A program made the position numbers and the translations under genes. Below the pieces are notes generated by a model. That model was given only the letters and a program-made list of their open reading frames with translations. It ran no database searches and was not told the DNA's origin. DNA of 64,000 nt from Atherinomorus stipes (Eukaryota; Chordata; Actinopteri; Atheriniformes; Atherinidae): contig JALJCO010010455.1 in NCBI GenBank assembly GCA_023101725.1, positions 124,001 through 188,000 of the forward strand, written 5' to 3'. Each line of letters starts with the position of its first letter. The stretch's first letter is position 1. This document shows, in pieces, positions 36,001 through 49,200 of this stretch.

Positions 36001-39000
36001 ATAATGGGTCGAATCTAGAGGTGCTAAGACTTGAAGTTGAGCCACTTTGAATATAAAACTGGTTTTTGCTGTTTTGTGTAATTGTACTAAACTAAGTGCT
36101 AAGCTAAAGCTGCTAAGTGCTACGTTAGCAGCATCTGGCTGGAACCTTTTCTTTAACTGAAATACCATAAAATTGCTGCAAAAACCATTTTAATGTTTAC
36201 AATATGTTTCCCAAAACATGTGCAACCATAAATGAGGCAGATATAATACTATAATTTGAATAAAGAAAGCTAATTTGCAATTCAGTTTGTACTTTTCCTA
36301 ACAAATGGAGCATTAGTGGTCATGATATCTCCCATGAGCCTTGTGGTTTAGTACGGTCTACACCCCATAAAACAAACTTTATTCCTTCTGCTGCTTTTTC
36401 TGCGTCTGATCCTGAAAATTAAAGACGGATATTTACAATATGCGATTTCAGGAGGGGTATGTGTTTGAAATGCTCATTTCCCACATTCAGCCTTATCTCG
36501 CTGCGCATAGCACCCTGAGAAAAATCTAATTGGTTTTTCTACCAATGCATAAAACAAGCAGGTCATGTGTTGACACAAATGTTAAAAAAAAAGTAAACAA
36601 GCAGAATATTTAAATGTTTTATCAGCAAAAAATGAATTTGTTTTGATTTTCTACAAGGACTTATTCCAGAAATGAAGAGTAGGAGGCGAAACATTGATCT
36701 CATTAAAACCGCATACTGCTTCAAATAAAAATGAGCTGCAGTCTGAGTCCTGCAAGAAAAATTCAGACATCAATTTGTGCCCTAAATGCTTCCAACTGAA
36801 TTCACGGCCCCCTTTTTGTGCTTGATAAACCCTCAATATGGTAATGTTCAGCTCCCGAAAGGATCTTAGAAAAGCTAAATCTGTTATACTTTGTTTTTGC
36901 AAGTTTAAGCTTTAATTAGCTGCTTTAGATGGAATGACAGTGAGCCATGCTAATTTTTGAGCTTGATTTTTGACAGGAAAGCCGTTTTATTATGTGGATA
37001 ATAAAGCTGATTCATCACATAATTGGGATTTGCACATTGTGAAAAATGCATATTGTTGTGCTTATCATTCGAAAACAGCATGATGGTACTCCGAACTGTT
37101 TCCTTAAACAAGTGAGGAGGAAAAAGTTCACTGGAACAGACCGCCAGGCTGAGCTGAGGCTGTTAAACTTAGTTTGGAGTAAAAGAAATGTGGATTTTGT
37201 TCCAGCTGCTGAGACAGAAGCAGCACGGAGGAGTTGAGATTCAAATACCTGCAACTGTAAAAGCAAACTTTAAAAAGCAACAAACATCAGCTGCCTCAGC
37301 AGAATCCAGGCCGAGGCTGTCAAGCTTCAACGCTCGTGATTCTCCTTCACTTTAAAGAAGATGACTTTCTGTATTGCTGAATTGAAGTTTTGGGCCTTTT
37401 CTTTGCTTTGCAAGCATTTCTTCCCGTAAATGACTGAAAAAGTTGAAGTTTCCAAGTGGCAGTGCAGCTGCCAGGCGGTTAAACTGCGTGACTCTCGTGT
37501 GATTGATGACTTGTTTCCTTCAAACGGCGATCGCCGAGCTTTATGGGTGGCATTCATGGGAATTAGGGATTGGCAATACCAAAATTTTTCCTGCCAATAC
37601 GATACCAATGGCGGCCCCAAGGGGTGGCCATGGCCCCCCTGAAGAAAAAGCAGGCCACCCCAGCAAAAATGATATTTTTTCATTTATATCAGCTTTTATC
37701 TACTATTAACACGGCACAGCATGCTTTGCTTATATTTGAATATCAAAACCATTCTAAGCTAATAAAAATAAAATAAATAAAAAATATTACACCAGACCTA
37801 CCAGCTGTTACAGGCTGAGGCCTTCCTGGGACCAAGCAAGGAGCTCGCCACTTGATCTGTCGCATGTCAACCAAAAGGACACGCCCCTATTGATGCGCAA
37901 TTTCAAGATTAAATAACATGTAAACATAAGAATTATAAATAACCTGTGTGTGCAGGTGACTATTACTGTGCATAATTATTAGGCAACTTCCTTTCTTTTG
38001 GCATAATGGGTCTGAAGAGGGACTTGACAGGCTCCGAAAAGTCAAAAATAGTGAGATACCTTGCAGAGGGATGCAGCACTCTTAAAATTGCCAAGCTTCT
38101 GAAGCGTGATCATCGAACAATCAAGCGTTTAATTTAAAATAGTCAACAGGGTCGCAAGAAGCGTGTGGAAAAACCAAGGCGCAAAATAACTGTCCATGAA
38201 CTGAGAAAAGTCAAGCGTGCAGCTGCCAAGATGCCACTTGCCAGCAGTTTTGCCATATTTCAGAGCTGCAACATCACTGGAGTGCCCAAAAGCACAAGGT
38301 GTGCAATACTCAGACATGGCCAAGATAAGAAAGGCTGAAAAACCACCACCACTGAACAAGACACACAAGCTGAAACGTCAAGACTGGGCCAAGAAATATC
38401 TCAGACTGGTTTTTCTAAGGTTTTATGGACTGATGAAATGAGAGTGTCTGGATGGGCCCGTGGCTGGATCGGTAAAGGGCAGAGAGCTCCAGTCCGACTC
38501 AGACGCCAGCAAGGTGGAGGTGGGGTACTGGTATGGGCCAGATGGATGGGCCCGTGGCTGGATCGGTAAAGGCCAGAGAGCTCCAGTCCCACTCAGACGC
38601 CAGCAAGGTGGAGGTGGGGTACTGGTATGGGCCAGATGGATGGGCCCGTGGCTGGATCGGTAAAGGCCAGAGAGCTCCAGTCCCACTCAGACGCCAGCAA
38701 GGTGGAGGTGGGGTACTGGTATGGGCCAGATGGATGGGCCCGTGGCTGGATCGGTAAAGGCCAGAGAGCTCCAGTCCCACTCAGACGCCAGCAAGGTGGA
38801 GGTGGGGTGCTGGTATGGGCCAGATGGATGGGCCCGTGGCTGGATCGGTAAAGGCCAGAGAGCTCCAGTCCCACTCAGACGCCAGCAAGGTGGAGGTGGG
38901 GTACTGGTATGGGCTGGTATCATCAAAGATGAGCTTGTGGGGCCTTTTCGGGTTGAGGATGGAGTCAAGCTCAACTTCCAGCCCTACTGCCAGTTTCTGG

Positions 39001-42000
39001 AAGACACCTTCAAGCAGTGGTACAGGAAGAAGTCCACATCCTTCAAGAAAAACCTGATTTTCATGCAGGACAATGCTCCATCACACGCATCCAAGTACTC
39101 CACAGTGTGGCTGCAAGAAAGGATCTAAAAGAAGAAAAACTAATGACATGGCCTCCTTGTTCACCTGATCTGAACCCCATAGAGAACCTGTGGTCCCTCA
39201 TCAAATGTGAGCTTTACAAGGAGGGAAAACAGTCCACCTCTCTGAACAGTGTCTGGGAGGCTGTGGTTGCTGCTGCACGCAATGTTGATGGTGAACAGAT
39301 CAAAACACTGACAGGATCCATGGATGGCAGCTTTTCAGTGTCCTTGCAAAGAAAGGTGGCTATATTGGTCACTAATTTGTTTTTGAATGTCAGAAATGTA
39401 TATTTGTTGAATGTTGAGCTGTTATATTGGAATTGAAATGGGTATATATTTGTTTTTTGTTAAGTTGCCTAATAATTATGCACAGTAGTAGTCACCTGCA
39501 CACACAGATATCCTCCTAAAATAGCTAAAACTAAAAAAGCCCCACTCCAACTTCCAAAAATGTCCAGCTATGATATTAATGAGTCTTTTCGGTTCATTAA
39601 GAACATGGTTATTGTTCAATGGTAAAATTAATCCTCAAAAACACAACTTGCCTCAGATGAACTGATTCAAGGAAACAACCTTGACATGACAGTTACGTGT
39701 AATACGTCCCAGCCTGTTCCAATACTGACCCATATAAACAGTACAGTGCAGTGTTTCGCTTATAATTTCACCACCACTAAACCATCTACGGTTTAGGTGA
39801 GGAGGAAGATGAAAAGGATTTATTCACCACTAAAAGACTGAAGATGAAAGTATTACGAGATAAAAGCCTTGTAAACACGAGATTCCTGAAAAATCTTCAC
39901 TTCTGAGGAATAACAAGCTTTTTTTTTTTTAAATGTAAGTTTCTTTTCCTAAAATAAAGCAAATAATTCTTCATTTCACAGAAGCTCTATGTTTCACAGC
40001 CATCCGAAGCCCAAATTCTGGTCAATGATGTTTATCTCTGGTTACAGACTGACTTTCCTGGTATTTTCTCACCTGAGCTGAGCTTGACTGAGAATTTAAA
40101 TAAATCTTGAGAAGCTGCGACATCTGAGGACAGAAGAAGGAAACTAAAATGTGCCACAGCAGAGCTGGAAGGAAGGCAGATCCTGGGTGGAGCCGTCCTC
40201 GCTGTGTGGAAGGCAGTTTCTTCCTCAGCGGAGGAAACGTTCCACCGGAGTCATGAATAATAAACCGTCTACTCTGCCGTCAGTGTTACCCCCCCACCAC
40301 CGCTGTTGCCTTCCAAAAGCGTCTCCACGCAGCTCTGCCTTTGCTTTTAATCCAGCTTTGCTCCTTCACCTTCCCACACCTGCCTGCCAGCTCTGAACCT
40401 GACCTGCTGCCCCCCCCCCACGCATGCATGAAGCCGTCCCAGCCCCCATCCTTACCAGTTCCAGCCCTGCTTGCTGGATGGGGAGTGTTTGTCCATCAGA
40501 GCGGTGAGCTTGAGCAGTGAGAGCTTCTGCAGCAGGAGGATCTGGGAGGCCGACTGGCTCTCCAGTCCAGGACTGGGGGGCAGGGAGGGCAGGCTCTGCT
40601 CGCTGGACCAGTGCAGCTGCTGGCTCGCCCTGCTGGACACACAACAGCAATTTCAGACAAGCCGTCACGTCCCACAGCTGGACCACCCATACATGCAGAA
40701 GTTTACACCCCTCCCATTAAAGAAAGGCAAAATTCACAATAGTAATTCAGACAAGTAAAAAAAAAAAAAAAGTGATAATGAATAAAAAATGACCAAAAAT
40801 GAATGAAATATATATATTTATATATGGAGAGAGAGAGAGAGAGGTAGTATGATGTCAGAATGAACCTAAAATGCACTGTAACCTTTCCAGGTGAACTGAA
40901 TTAGACTTTCTCTAAACTTTTCATTGCACACATTATTCAGTGGTTATTTGGACATCATGCAGTTTTCAAAAAAGATGATTAACCCTCCAAAAATACAAAA
41001 AAAAGTGTCAAATGTTAGTTGGCCTCTAAATTTTCTGGTCTAATAACATCCTGTTTCTAAACATCCTGTTCACATTTAGACGTCATCAGACCAAGACGAC
41101 ACGAACATGTGAAACATGTCATTTTTAGGGATGGGTACCTTTCACATTTGATTCGATACGGTACCAACTTTCGGTACTTTTATGTGTGTTTATATGGCAA
41201 AAACAGATTTATTTCTCATTCTCAACATAGAATTTTTAACTATTACTATTAAAGCAAACCCAGCTGTTTTTATTCTCTATGATGTCAGAGCGTCTGGTAA
41301 CAGAGGGAAACTTAATGGCAAGCCAAGTTTTTTTATACAGCACATTTCATGTAGCCTACAGGAAAATTCAAAGTGCTTTAGATAAACCATAAGCATTACA
41401 GCGGGGTGCAAAAGAGAAAATAATTAAGAACGAACAAGTAGAAGTATGATTTTAAAATGATAAACATTAAAAATTACTGTTTAAGATTAAAAAGAGAGAG
41501 CATAGAGCCGTGCGGATTTTAACTTTAGAATAAAATCTCTGTAAATGTAGCTGAGAACAGGTGGGTCTTTAACCTGGATTTAAATAAACTAAGCTGATCT
41601 GAGACTTTCTGGGAGTTTGTTCCAGACTGAATAATAATGAGAGAATAATTTAATGAGAAAGACGGAATATTCTCGGACACTAAACTGATTCTGTGGCAGC
41701 ATTTTGCGCAGGTCTGGAGGCTGTGATCCTGCTGCAGGGATCAGGTTACTAACTTGATGCAGACAGTTTCTGCCGTGCTGGTTAAACCAGACAAGCTGTT
41801 TCAGAGACGCAGACTCTTATTTATCAGATGTAAGTATGGTGGCTGGTGCACTCGCGTGCAGAAACTCCGCTTTGATGAAAAGTTTAATAAGATGTGGGAT
41901 GCGATGGAGGGAGGGCGAGACGTGACCCGTCGCCCCAGAACTGGTTTACTGTCTTGGTTGATGGTAAACTCAGTAAATATTCACATCGTATGAAGTTCTT

Positions 42001-42598
42001 GAACGGCAGTTTGTGAACCCTGCTGGTTATTATCTGCCCCCGATTACATCTGTTGCAGACGAAGCATCGGGAACGGAGCTTTTGAGAAGAATATTGTGTT
42101 TAATCAGCTGCTTCCTCAGATCAGACGTGTTCCCGCCGCTGGCATCACAAATATTGTAGCAAACTTGATGTTTTAGAGAAATGAAGCAGGAAAGCTTCTG
42201 ACTGAACACGCGGCCGCTGCTGCTGATGTCATGCTGTGATGCAACGTTCACGTGCGGCACAGAAATAACAAACTCTTCCACTACCTCACATTAAAAAGGA
42301 TGCATTTAGGTACCGAAACATGGTACCGTTTGATTTTACGTGAATCGGTACCCGGTAGTACCGACGGAGTTCGGTAGGTACCAATAAAAGTACCGATTTC
42401 GGTACCCATCCCTCACATTTTTAACTTGTAGTACACCCATTATTGTTAGCTTTTCTTTAATTAAATTGTTTGAGATGGAGGAATTACCACATTATGATTC
42501 CAGTTAAAATTCATCATATGAGTGAGGTAACTCTTTGTGATTAGAGTATATATACTGTAGATATGTATGTGTATGTATATACATACATATATATATAT

Positions 42599-42697
<99 letters not shown>

Positions 42698-43181
42698 CAT
42701 ACATACATACATATATAAATATATAGATATAGATAGATATATAGATATATATACACACACACAGTTGTCCTCAAAATTGTTCATACCCTCTAATTAAAGT
42801 AGGAAAGAAATCATATATATGTATATATTTATATACATATATATATGTACACACACAGTATAGTATGCATGTTTATAATGAGAATATACAGTATATAAAT
42901 GTGTGTACATATATATGTATATATATATAAATGACATTGATTTTGCATTGTGGTGTAAAAGAAATAAAAACTTAACTCACAAAATTAAAACAAGTAAACA
43001 AGCATGATGAGGCAATCAGGCGTTTTTCTCTAATGTTCAAAAAGATTTCTTTTTGAACAAATTTAGTAAATTTTTATTTATTAGTTTTTTGTTTTAGTTT
43101 CTTTAATTTAGCCTTTTCTTTAATTGAATGGTAAGAATAATTTTGAGGATGACTGCATATATATATATTGTGTGTGTACAC

Positions 43182-43235
<54 letters not shown>

Positions 43236-46200
43236 CTAAGTCATAAAGGGGAAACTAAATGCTGCCAAACATTCTTATGATCTTCATTCAGTCATAACTG
43301 AAAATGAAGAAGAAAATGATTCAGGTCACATTCAGGCCATGAACTGTCTGAAGTCTATAATTAGCACGTTTATGTGCACGAGCGCGCACACAGCTGTACA
43401 TCATTAATCTGTTACAGAAACTTGGTCCATCAACGGCGCTGCAGTCTGATGATGAGGCAGACTTTCCATCACAGGAAAGGCTCCATAACTTTTTACTGCT
43501 CCATATCTGAAAACAAATATGCAGCATGAGGTTGCTGCTTTTATCTTTAGTGCTTCGCATTAACTTCGCTCTGATTTGCTTGAAGCCTGCGGCATCAATT
43601 CCCATAACTGTCATTATTAGTGGCCGGCTTACACTCACAAATGTCCAATAATTTGTCTGTGTGTCCCCGACGTGATTGTTAATCTCTTTAATGATCCTGA
43701 TCTGTTTTTACCAACACTTGTGAAGCACTTAGAGTTATGCTGCTTGTGAAATGTGAAATGCTGTGTAAATACAGCTGGATTTAACTGCACCGCTCACCTG
43801 CTCCTGGCTGCCGGGGACCCGGTCTCCGGCTCCTCGCTCGCCTTCTCGCGGCCCTCCGTTTCCTCCGGATGCTGCACCTCCAGGTGGATGTGGCTGGGTG
43901 AGGAGGGGCACGGGGAGGCGGCCGCGGAGCCGTGGGCGGGCGAGTCCTGGGAGGAAGAGGAGGACGTGGAGGAGCCTCTCTGACTGTCATCCTCGGAGAT
44001 GTTCTCAGACCAGGAGGTGACCAGCTGTTGCAGGTCGCTGATTCGCTCCAGGACGCTGTCCAGAGCCGAGAAGACGTCCTCACCTGCCAACAGCCGACTC
44101 ACCTGAGAGACAGAAAGAGGCGGGAAGATCATGCAGGGATTCCTTCCCAACAGGGCCGATGCAACAATGCACGCAAACCAAGCAACTGCCGAGGGCCCCG
44201 AGCTGGACTGGGGCCCCAAGACAATAACTGGCCTGGTTATGAACTCAATGTAACCACAAACCGTGTGAGCTTCCCTTTAAATTCAGTGATTGTCCCTGCA
44301 GAAAAGTGCAACAACAACGTTATCGACATACACCTCAAGGGGGGAGCTACGGGGGTGGCCGCGGCCACCACCATGTTTTAACCGGGCGGCACTCAAGCAG
44401 TTACAGAGACCTGAAGCTGCTTCCAAACCACTTTTCCTTCTTATTTAGACATTAGATACCCCATTGAGTTGGAATTTCTAAGATCGGACAAACAGACGTT
44501 TTAAGCTTTTCTCGCTGAGATATTGCGATTGGGGAAAGAAAACTTCTGTTTCTCAGGGAAAGCCCAAAACTGCTTCCAAACCATTTTCCCTTCTTATTTT
44601 AAATTTCTGGCTCCGCCACTGGACCCCTTCACTTGCAACTGGTAGTGGTGAGCCGGCGGTGGAGGGTCAATGACAGGACCCGTTTGGACACGCGTCCACT
44701 CCCATTCTGCGGCGTGTCCCCCTGCAAGGACCGACCATTTATCAAAAAGTATCCTAGAATTTTTTTATTATGGTATGGGGATGGTTGCTCCTTTTTTCAA
44801 ATTTTTAAAATGTAAAAATACTACGTGTACAGCATGTTTTTTTGGGGGGGGGCTTGTCATTTTGCTTGGGTCCCCATAATTCCTTGAAACGGCCCTGCTT
44901 CCTAAAACGACACCTTCCTAACTGGAATTTCCCCAAAGGTTAAGTCGAGAAATAAAAGCAATTTCCTCGTAACGTCAGTAAAATTTATCGCTGCTTTTAC
45001 TCCCAGTGATGCCAACTTTCATCCAGCTTCACTCCAAATGGCTCGTCTCATAATCCAGATGGAGTCACATCTCCGGAGATTAATGGAAGTTGTCAGAGAT
45101 GACTGCACAGGCTCAATCTGGAAGCACACACCAGATATCCCGCTTTATGAGGAAAGCTTTAACTCCACGTGGAGCTGAGCTAAGCAGAATCAATATCCGT
45201 GATTGAGTTACTTCTGTTTTATAGACTTTCATTTGAGCTTTGATACTTCTGTGAGGAGAGCAGCAGATCTGGATGCTGAGGCTGCTTCATCTCTCCTTTA
45301 AAGGAGCATTCTGTTAGTCTTTACACAAACAAGAAAACATCTTTCAGTAGCTGGTTAATCTCATTAAAACCAGTTAAGACTTGTAAGACGTTACAAACAT
45401 TCTTTTTATCGTAGTTGATCTGAAAATATAAGACAACAAATCCAAAGAGAGTAAAACTCTGGGATATTCTTCATGACATCATTGCCCATTAACCTCTTTT
45501 AATGTGACCTCGTCTTGATGCCTGATATTTTCTTAATTATTGTGCAGGGTTCCCACATGTCCTGAAAAACCTGGAAAATGATTTCCATGACAGGAAAAAA
45601 TGGTCAAACAAATAGAAAATGGTAAAAATAGTACAACATCCTGGAAATAAATTTTCCTCCCTCTGCTTCGTGGCCTCTTCGTGTCTATTTTGCCGCTGCT
45701 TGAGTCCTGAAAATGTCCTGGAAAAGTCCTTGAAAATATCTAATTTTCTACAGTTTCCTCTAGACCAGGTTCACGTTTTCTTGTTTTATTGATTTACATG
45801 GCGACGTTGTGGCTGCTCTCTGCATCCCGCGTCCTGTTACAAGAGACCCAACTGCAGTCACGATACGTCGCCATATATCCAATCCACGCCCAATCGGAAG
45901 TTTCTTCTTCATGTAACTTACTAAAATCTAACCCTGACCCCTTCTCCTAACCCTACACCACACACATCTGTTTGTAAGCCGCAGATTGATACTCTAAGCG
46001 CTGTGTAACTAACTTCCGCTTGAGCCTTCCTGTATGGATTGGATGTATGGCGGCGTCCTTGTCGGTCATTGTAACTGCAGTTAGGTTCTCTTGCATTACA
46101 ATGGCATACATTCCACTCATTCCTCTTATTTTTGGTCTTATAAATGCATGAATGACAGTTTTGTTTAGAGAGACTTCCAGATGAACGTCTCACTAAACAA

Positions 46201-49200
46201 ACGCTGCTGTTGGCTACGTCAAACATTACGAGCCACGTTTCACTATTTGCCACCAATCAGGTGCAGCCAGGCAGTCACATGACTATGTAGCGTCGGTGCT
46301 GCAAAGGAACAGAGTTAGCAGCAAGCTGGAACAAGTGCATCTATCTGCAGCTTGCAACCAAGGGGGGTGTTATATAGTGGGCGTGTCGCATAGTGGGTGG
46401 GTCTTGTTAGGTTTAGGGGAAGGGTTAAGAGTAAGGTTGGATTTTACCGTGTTTTCTAGGTCTGGTGGGCGTGTCATAGAGTGACATCACTCGACAACAC
46501 GCCCACTTTACGACACGCCTCTGTTTTGCAAGCTGCAGATAGAACACAAGAGGGCTGTAGTCTACATCAGCAGTTCTCAACCATTTTCCTACAACGTACC
46601 CCTTGTGAAATCTATTTTCAGCCTAGTACTGCTATTTACCGCAAAGTATTTTTGGTTGGAAAAATAAATTTAAAAAAACAAAACTACATTTTGTCATTTT
46701 AGTCTGGTTTATTAAACTGGAACCATGCAAAACAATGGCTACTTTGCTTTCTTTGGCCCTTAACTGTCTTTATTTTCAGTCAGATTTCTGCAATTCAACC
46801 AGGTCTCCATTGTTTGCATTAATAACGTGTCAGTGGCCGACGTTTTATGTCGTTTGGCTCATTGGGTCAAACCATGTCAGAATGTGGAGAAATAGTGTGA
46901 AACTAAGTTTGAACTCAGTTTATGAACATACACTCACATTTATTGAAATCTTAATTAGATCAATTTTATTGAAATATAATTATTCATTCTTTAAAAAACA
47001 AAAGAAAAATTAAAAATGTAATGTACCCCTTGAATGCTTCGAAGTACCTCCATTTGCGAAACATACTTTACTACACTCTGGTCTCAGAAGTTTTGTTATA
47101 AAAGACCATAAGAGCGTGAAAACTGTTATGAAAAGTCTTTTATTTAATGTGGTGGATGTCTTTATGTTTTAATTTTCAAAATTAAAATCATTTCATTTAT
47201 TGCTATTTAAAATAAATTTAATGCTACTCAAAGTACTCAGTACTCGAGTAATTTTTCCCTTTTACGTGAGTAATTGTTTGGATGACTATTTTTTACTTAT
47301 ACTTGAGCCATATTTTTCTAAAGTATCAGTACGATTACTTGAGTGTAATGTTTTGTCTCTCCACCCACCTCAGAGTAGAATGATAAAAATGACATGCGTG
47401 TTCGTTGCTGCCTCTCATGGTTAAACAAACATCATGCATCCATGTCCGAACCCACCTCCGACTCCTCCCCCATCCGCTCCCCGTCGCTTCCACTTCCCGA
47501 CAGCTGGACGTCGTCGGGCACGTTGTCGTAGACACTCAGCCGGTGATCCAGGCCAGCGAGTCGACCACAGGAGGGGGACGATGCCGGACCCCGGTCCCCG
47601 CCCGCCAGAGAGGAGGCGCCACGTCGGCAGCTCTGTCGCCCCCGGTAACCATGGAAGCTTCCGGTCCTCCAGTTGACAGAGGTGCTGTCGATTATGGGGG
47701 ACAGGATGGCGTGTTTGTGCGCGAGGGACGTAGGGAAGGTCCCCGGTTTGTGTCCGTGGGGGATCTGGAAGACCAGGCTCTCGTGGCTGCTGTTGTTGTT
47801 GTTGTTGACCTGGTTCCTGTAGTCCTGTAAGGGTGATAAGACGGGTCGGTTTGGGTCCAGACGAAGGTAAGCTGAATAAAGAATGAAGTAATTTGTTGAG
47901 CGTTTCTAACCTCGGTTTGAGAGCGGTTCTGGTTGCTTCGGGTCGGGCTACCGCCGGCCCCGGCGCCGCTGTTGGAGCGCTTGCAGTTACTCCTGACCCG
48001 GGTGACGGGGCTGGGCGTGCTGACCGTGCTGCTGGTCTCCGAGTGGCTGCTGCTGCTGCTGCTGCTGATGGTGTGAGGAGACGAGGGCGAAGAGGACGAC
48101 CGGCTGCCGGGTCGAGCCTGCAGACTGGACATTTACAGATGTTTAACCCCCTACCAGAGGTACCTGGAGAATAGGCTGAACTAGATGCTCTTTGTGGACT
48201 GTTTGAGGTTGTCTTCCTTCACCAAACCCCCAAAAGACTGCCATCGTTTTAAATCACACCCACTGGATTAATGATGTGCTTTATTTTCTTAAAGGATAAC
48301 TTTTTTTTTCAACCTGGACCTTATTTCTAGGAGTTTATAGGTGCATTTACTCCCCCGTAAAATTTCTGTATCACTTTGACTCTTTCGGGCAATATATTAG
48401 GTTAAGCCGCCCTCCGACGTGCATCCATATAACGGGAGAGACGGGGCAGCGTCTCTATAAGACATTATCTGCAGCAAAATTCCTTCATTTCACCAATACT
48501 TCAAGTAGAATGAATGAACGAACGAGTTCAATAAAAGTGTGGGTTTGAAGGGTGGATCCGGAGGCTCCTTCGGGCACGCGCCGCTGTTACATATATAGCC
48601 TGCGAATCAAAGTATACCCAACTGCGGCTTGCAACCCAGAGGCGTGGGGTATTGTGGTTGGGGCTAGGTCCAATTCCTATTTTCATCCCAACCCCTTCCC
48701 TTCACTTGGCACTCGTAACTCTGTTTCAAGTTGTAGGGATTGAATTATTCCCTTAACACAGGGGTCGGCAACCCAAAATGGTCAAAGAGCCATATTGGAC
48801 CAAAAAAACGAAAAACAAATCTGTCTGGAGCCGCAAAAATGTAAAAGTCTTAAATAAGCCGGTCGGCAACCTGTTTCAGCCAAACAGCCTTTTAGACCCG
48901 TTTCCTACAATAAAGAAAACACTGAAGCATCAACTGACTTTTAACATTGATAATTAAATAAAACTTAAACGTTAAATGTGTTGCATTTAACATGAAAACG
49001 AGAAAACGAAATTACATTTCTGCATCCAGCAAAAAAAACATTTTAAACTAAAAAAAAAAGAAAAGACGTCGGGTTGAAGGTCACTTAATAAAAAAAAAAA
49101 AAAAATCTATTTTAGGTTGTATTTATGTAGGATGAAAAAAGACGCAGCTTTTATAATCTACCAGCAGCAAACCAAACACGCGCCAGTAAAAGGACGACGC

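Larger units (their letters stand above)
37944..39507 (+). mobile_element. Full-length decayed Tc1-like transposon
   Basis: The ends CTGTGTGTGCAGGTGACTA and its inverse (tagtcacctgcacacacag) continue inward as gtgcataattattaggcaac, with one mismatch noted. The length is typical of Tc1 apart from a 376-bp internal expansion. It lies on the + strand, antisense to stard8. Confidence 0.92.
34626..40455 (-). other. stard8 intron, 5.8 kb: AT-rich, with a full-length Tc1 relic
   Basis: 34626-37550 is AT-rich and shows no element except a poly-T at about 35528-35552. hAT-like ends (agggattggcaataccaaaa) begin near 37562. The Tc1 element occupies 37944-39507. 39510-40440 shows nothing recognisable. 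Confidence 0.6.
40633..43797 (-). other. stard8 intron: hAT-like element and TA microsatellites
   Basis: A Tc1-type end lies near 40693-40720 and a (GA)n run near 40828. The hAT-like element is at 41126-42414 and the microsatellites with the embedded MITE at 42540-43235. 43240-43790 shows no element or exon. Confidence 0.65.
44103..47455 (-). other. stard8 intron: hAT insertion and small foldbacks
   Basis: The hAT element is at 44151-44897. The 44980-45250 stretch is single-copy looking. Foldbacks are at 45838-46105 and about 46320-46540. 46560-47400 is AT-rich with no exon. Confidence 0.65.

Noticed and set aside
38460..38974. Overlapping frames on both strands with repeated ~31-residue blocks
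   Set aside because: They come from the 94-bp tandem expansion in a dead transposase.
42461..42797. Tyr/Ile-repeat frames on both strands
   Set aside because: TA and TACA microsatellite translated by chance.
47405..48174. + strand frames of 80-141 codons
   Set aside because: Antisense shadows of GC-rich stard8 exons, which have splice sites and family motifs on the - strand.
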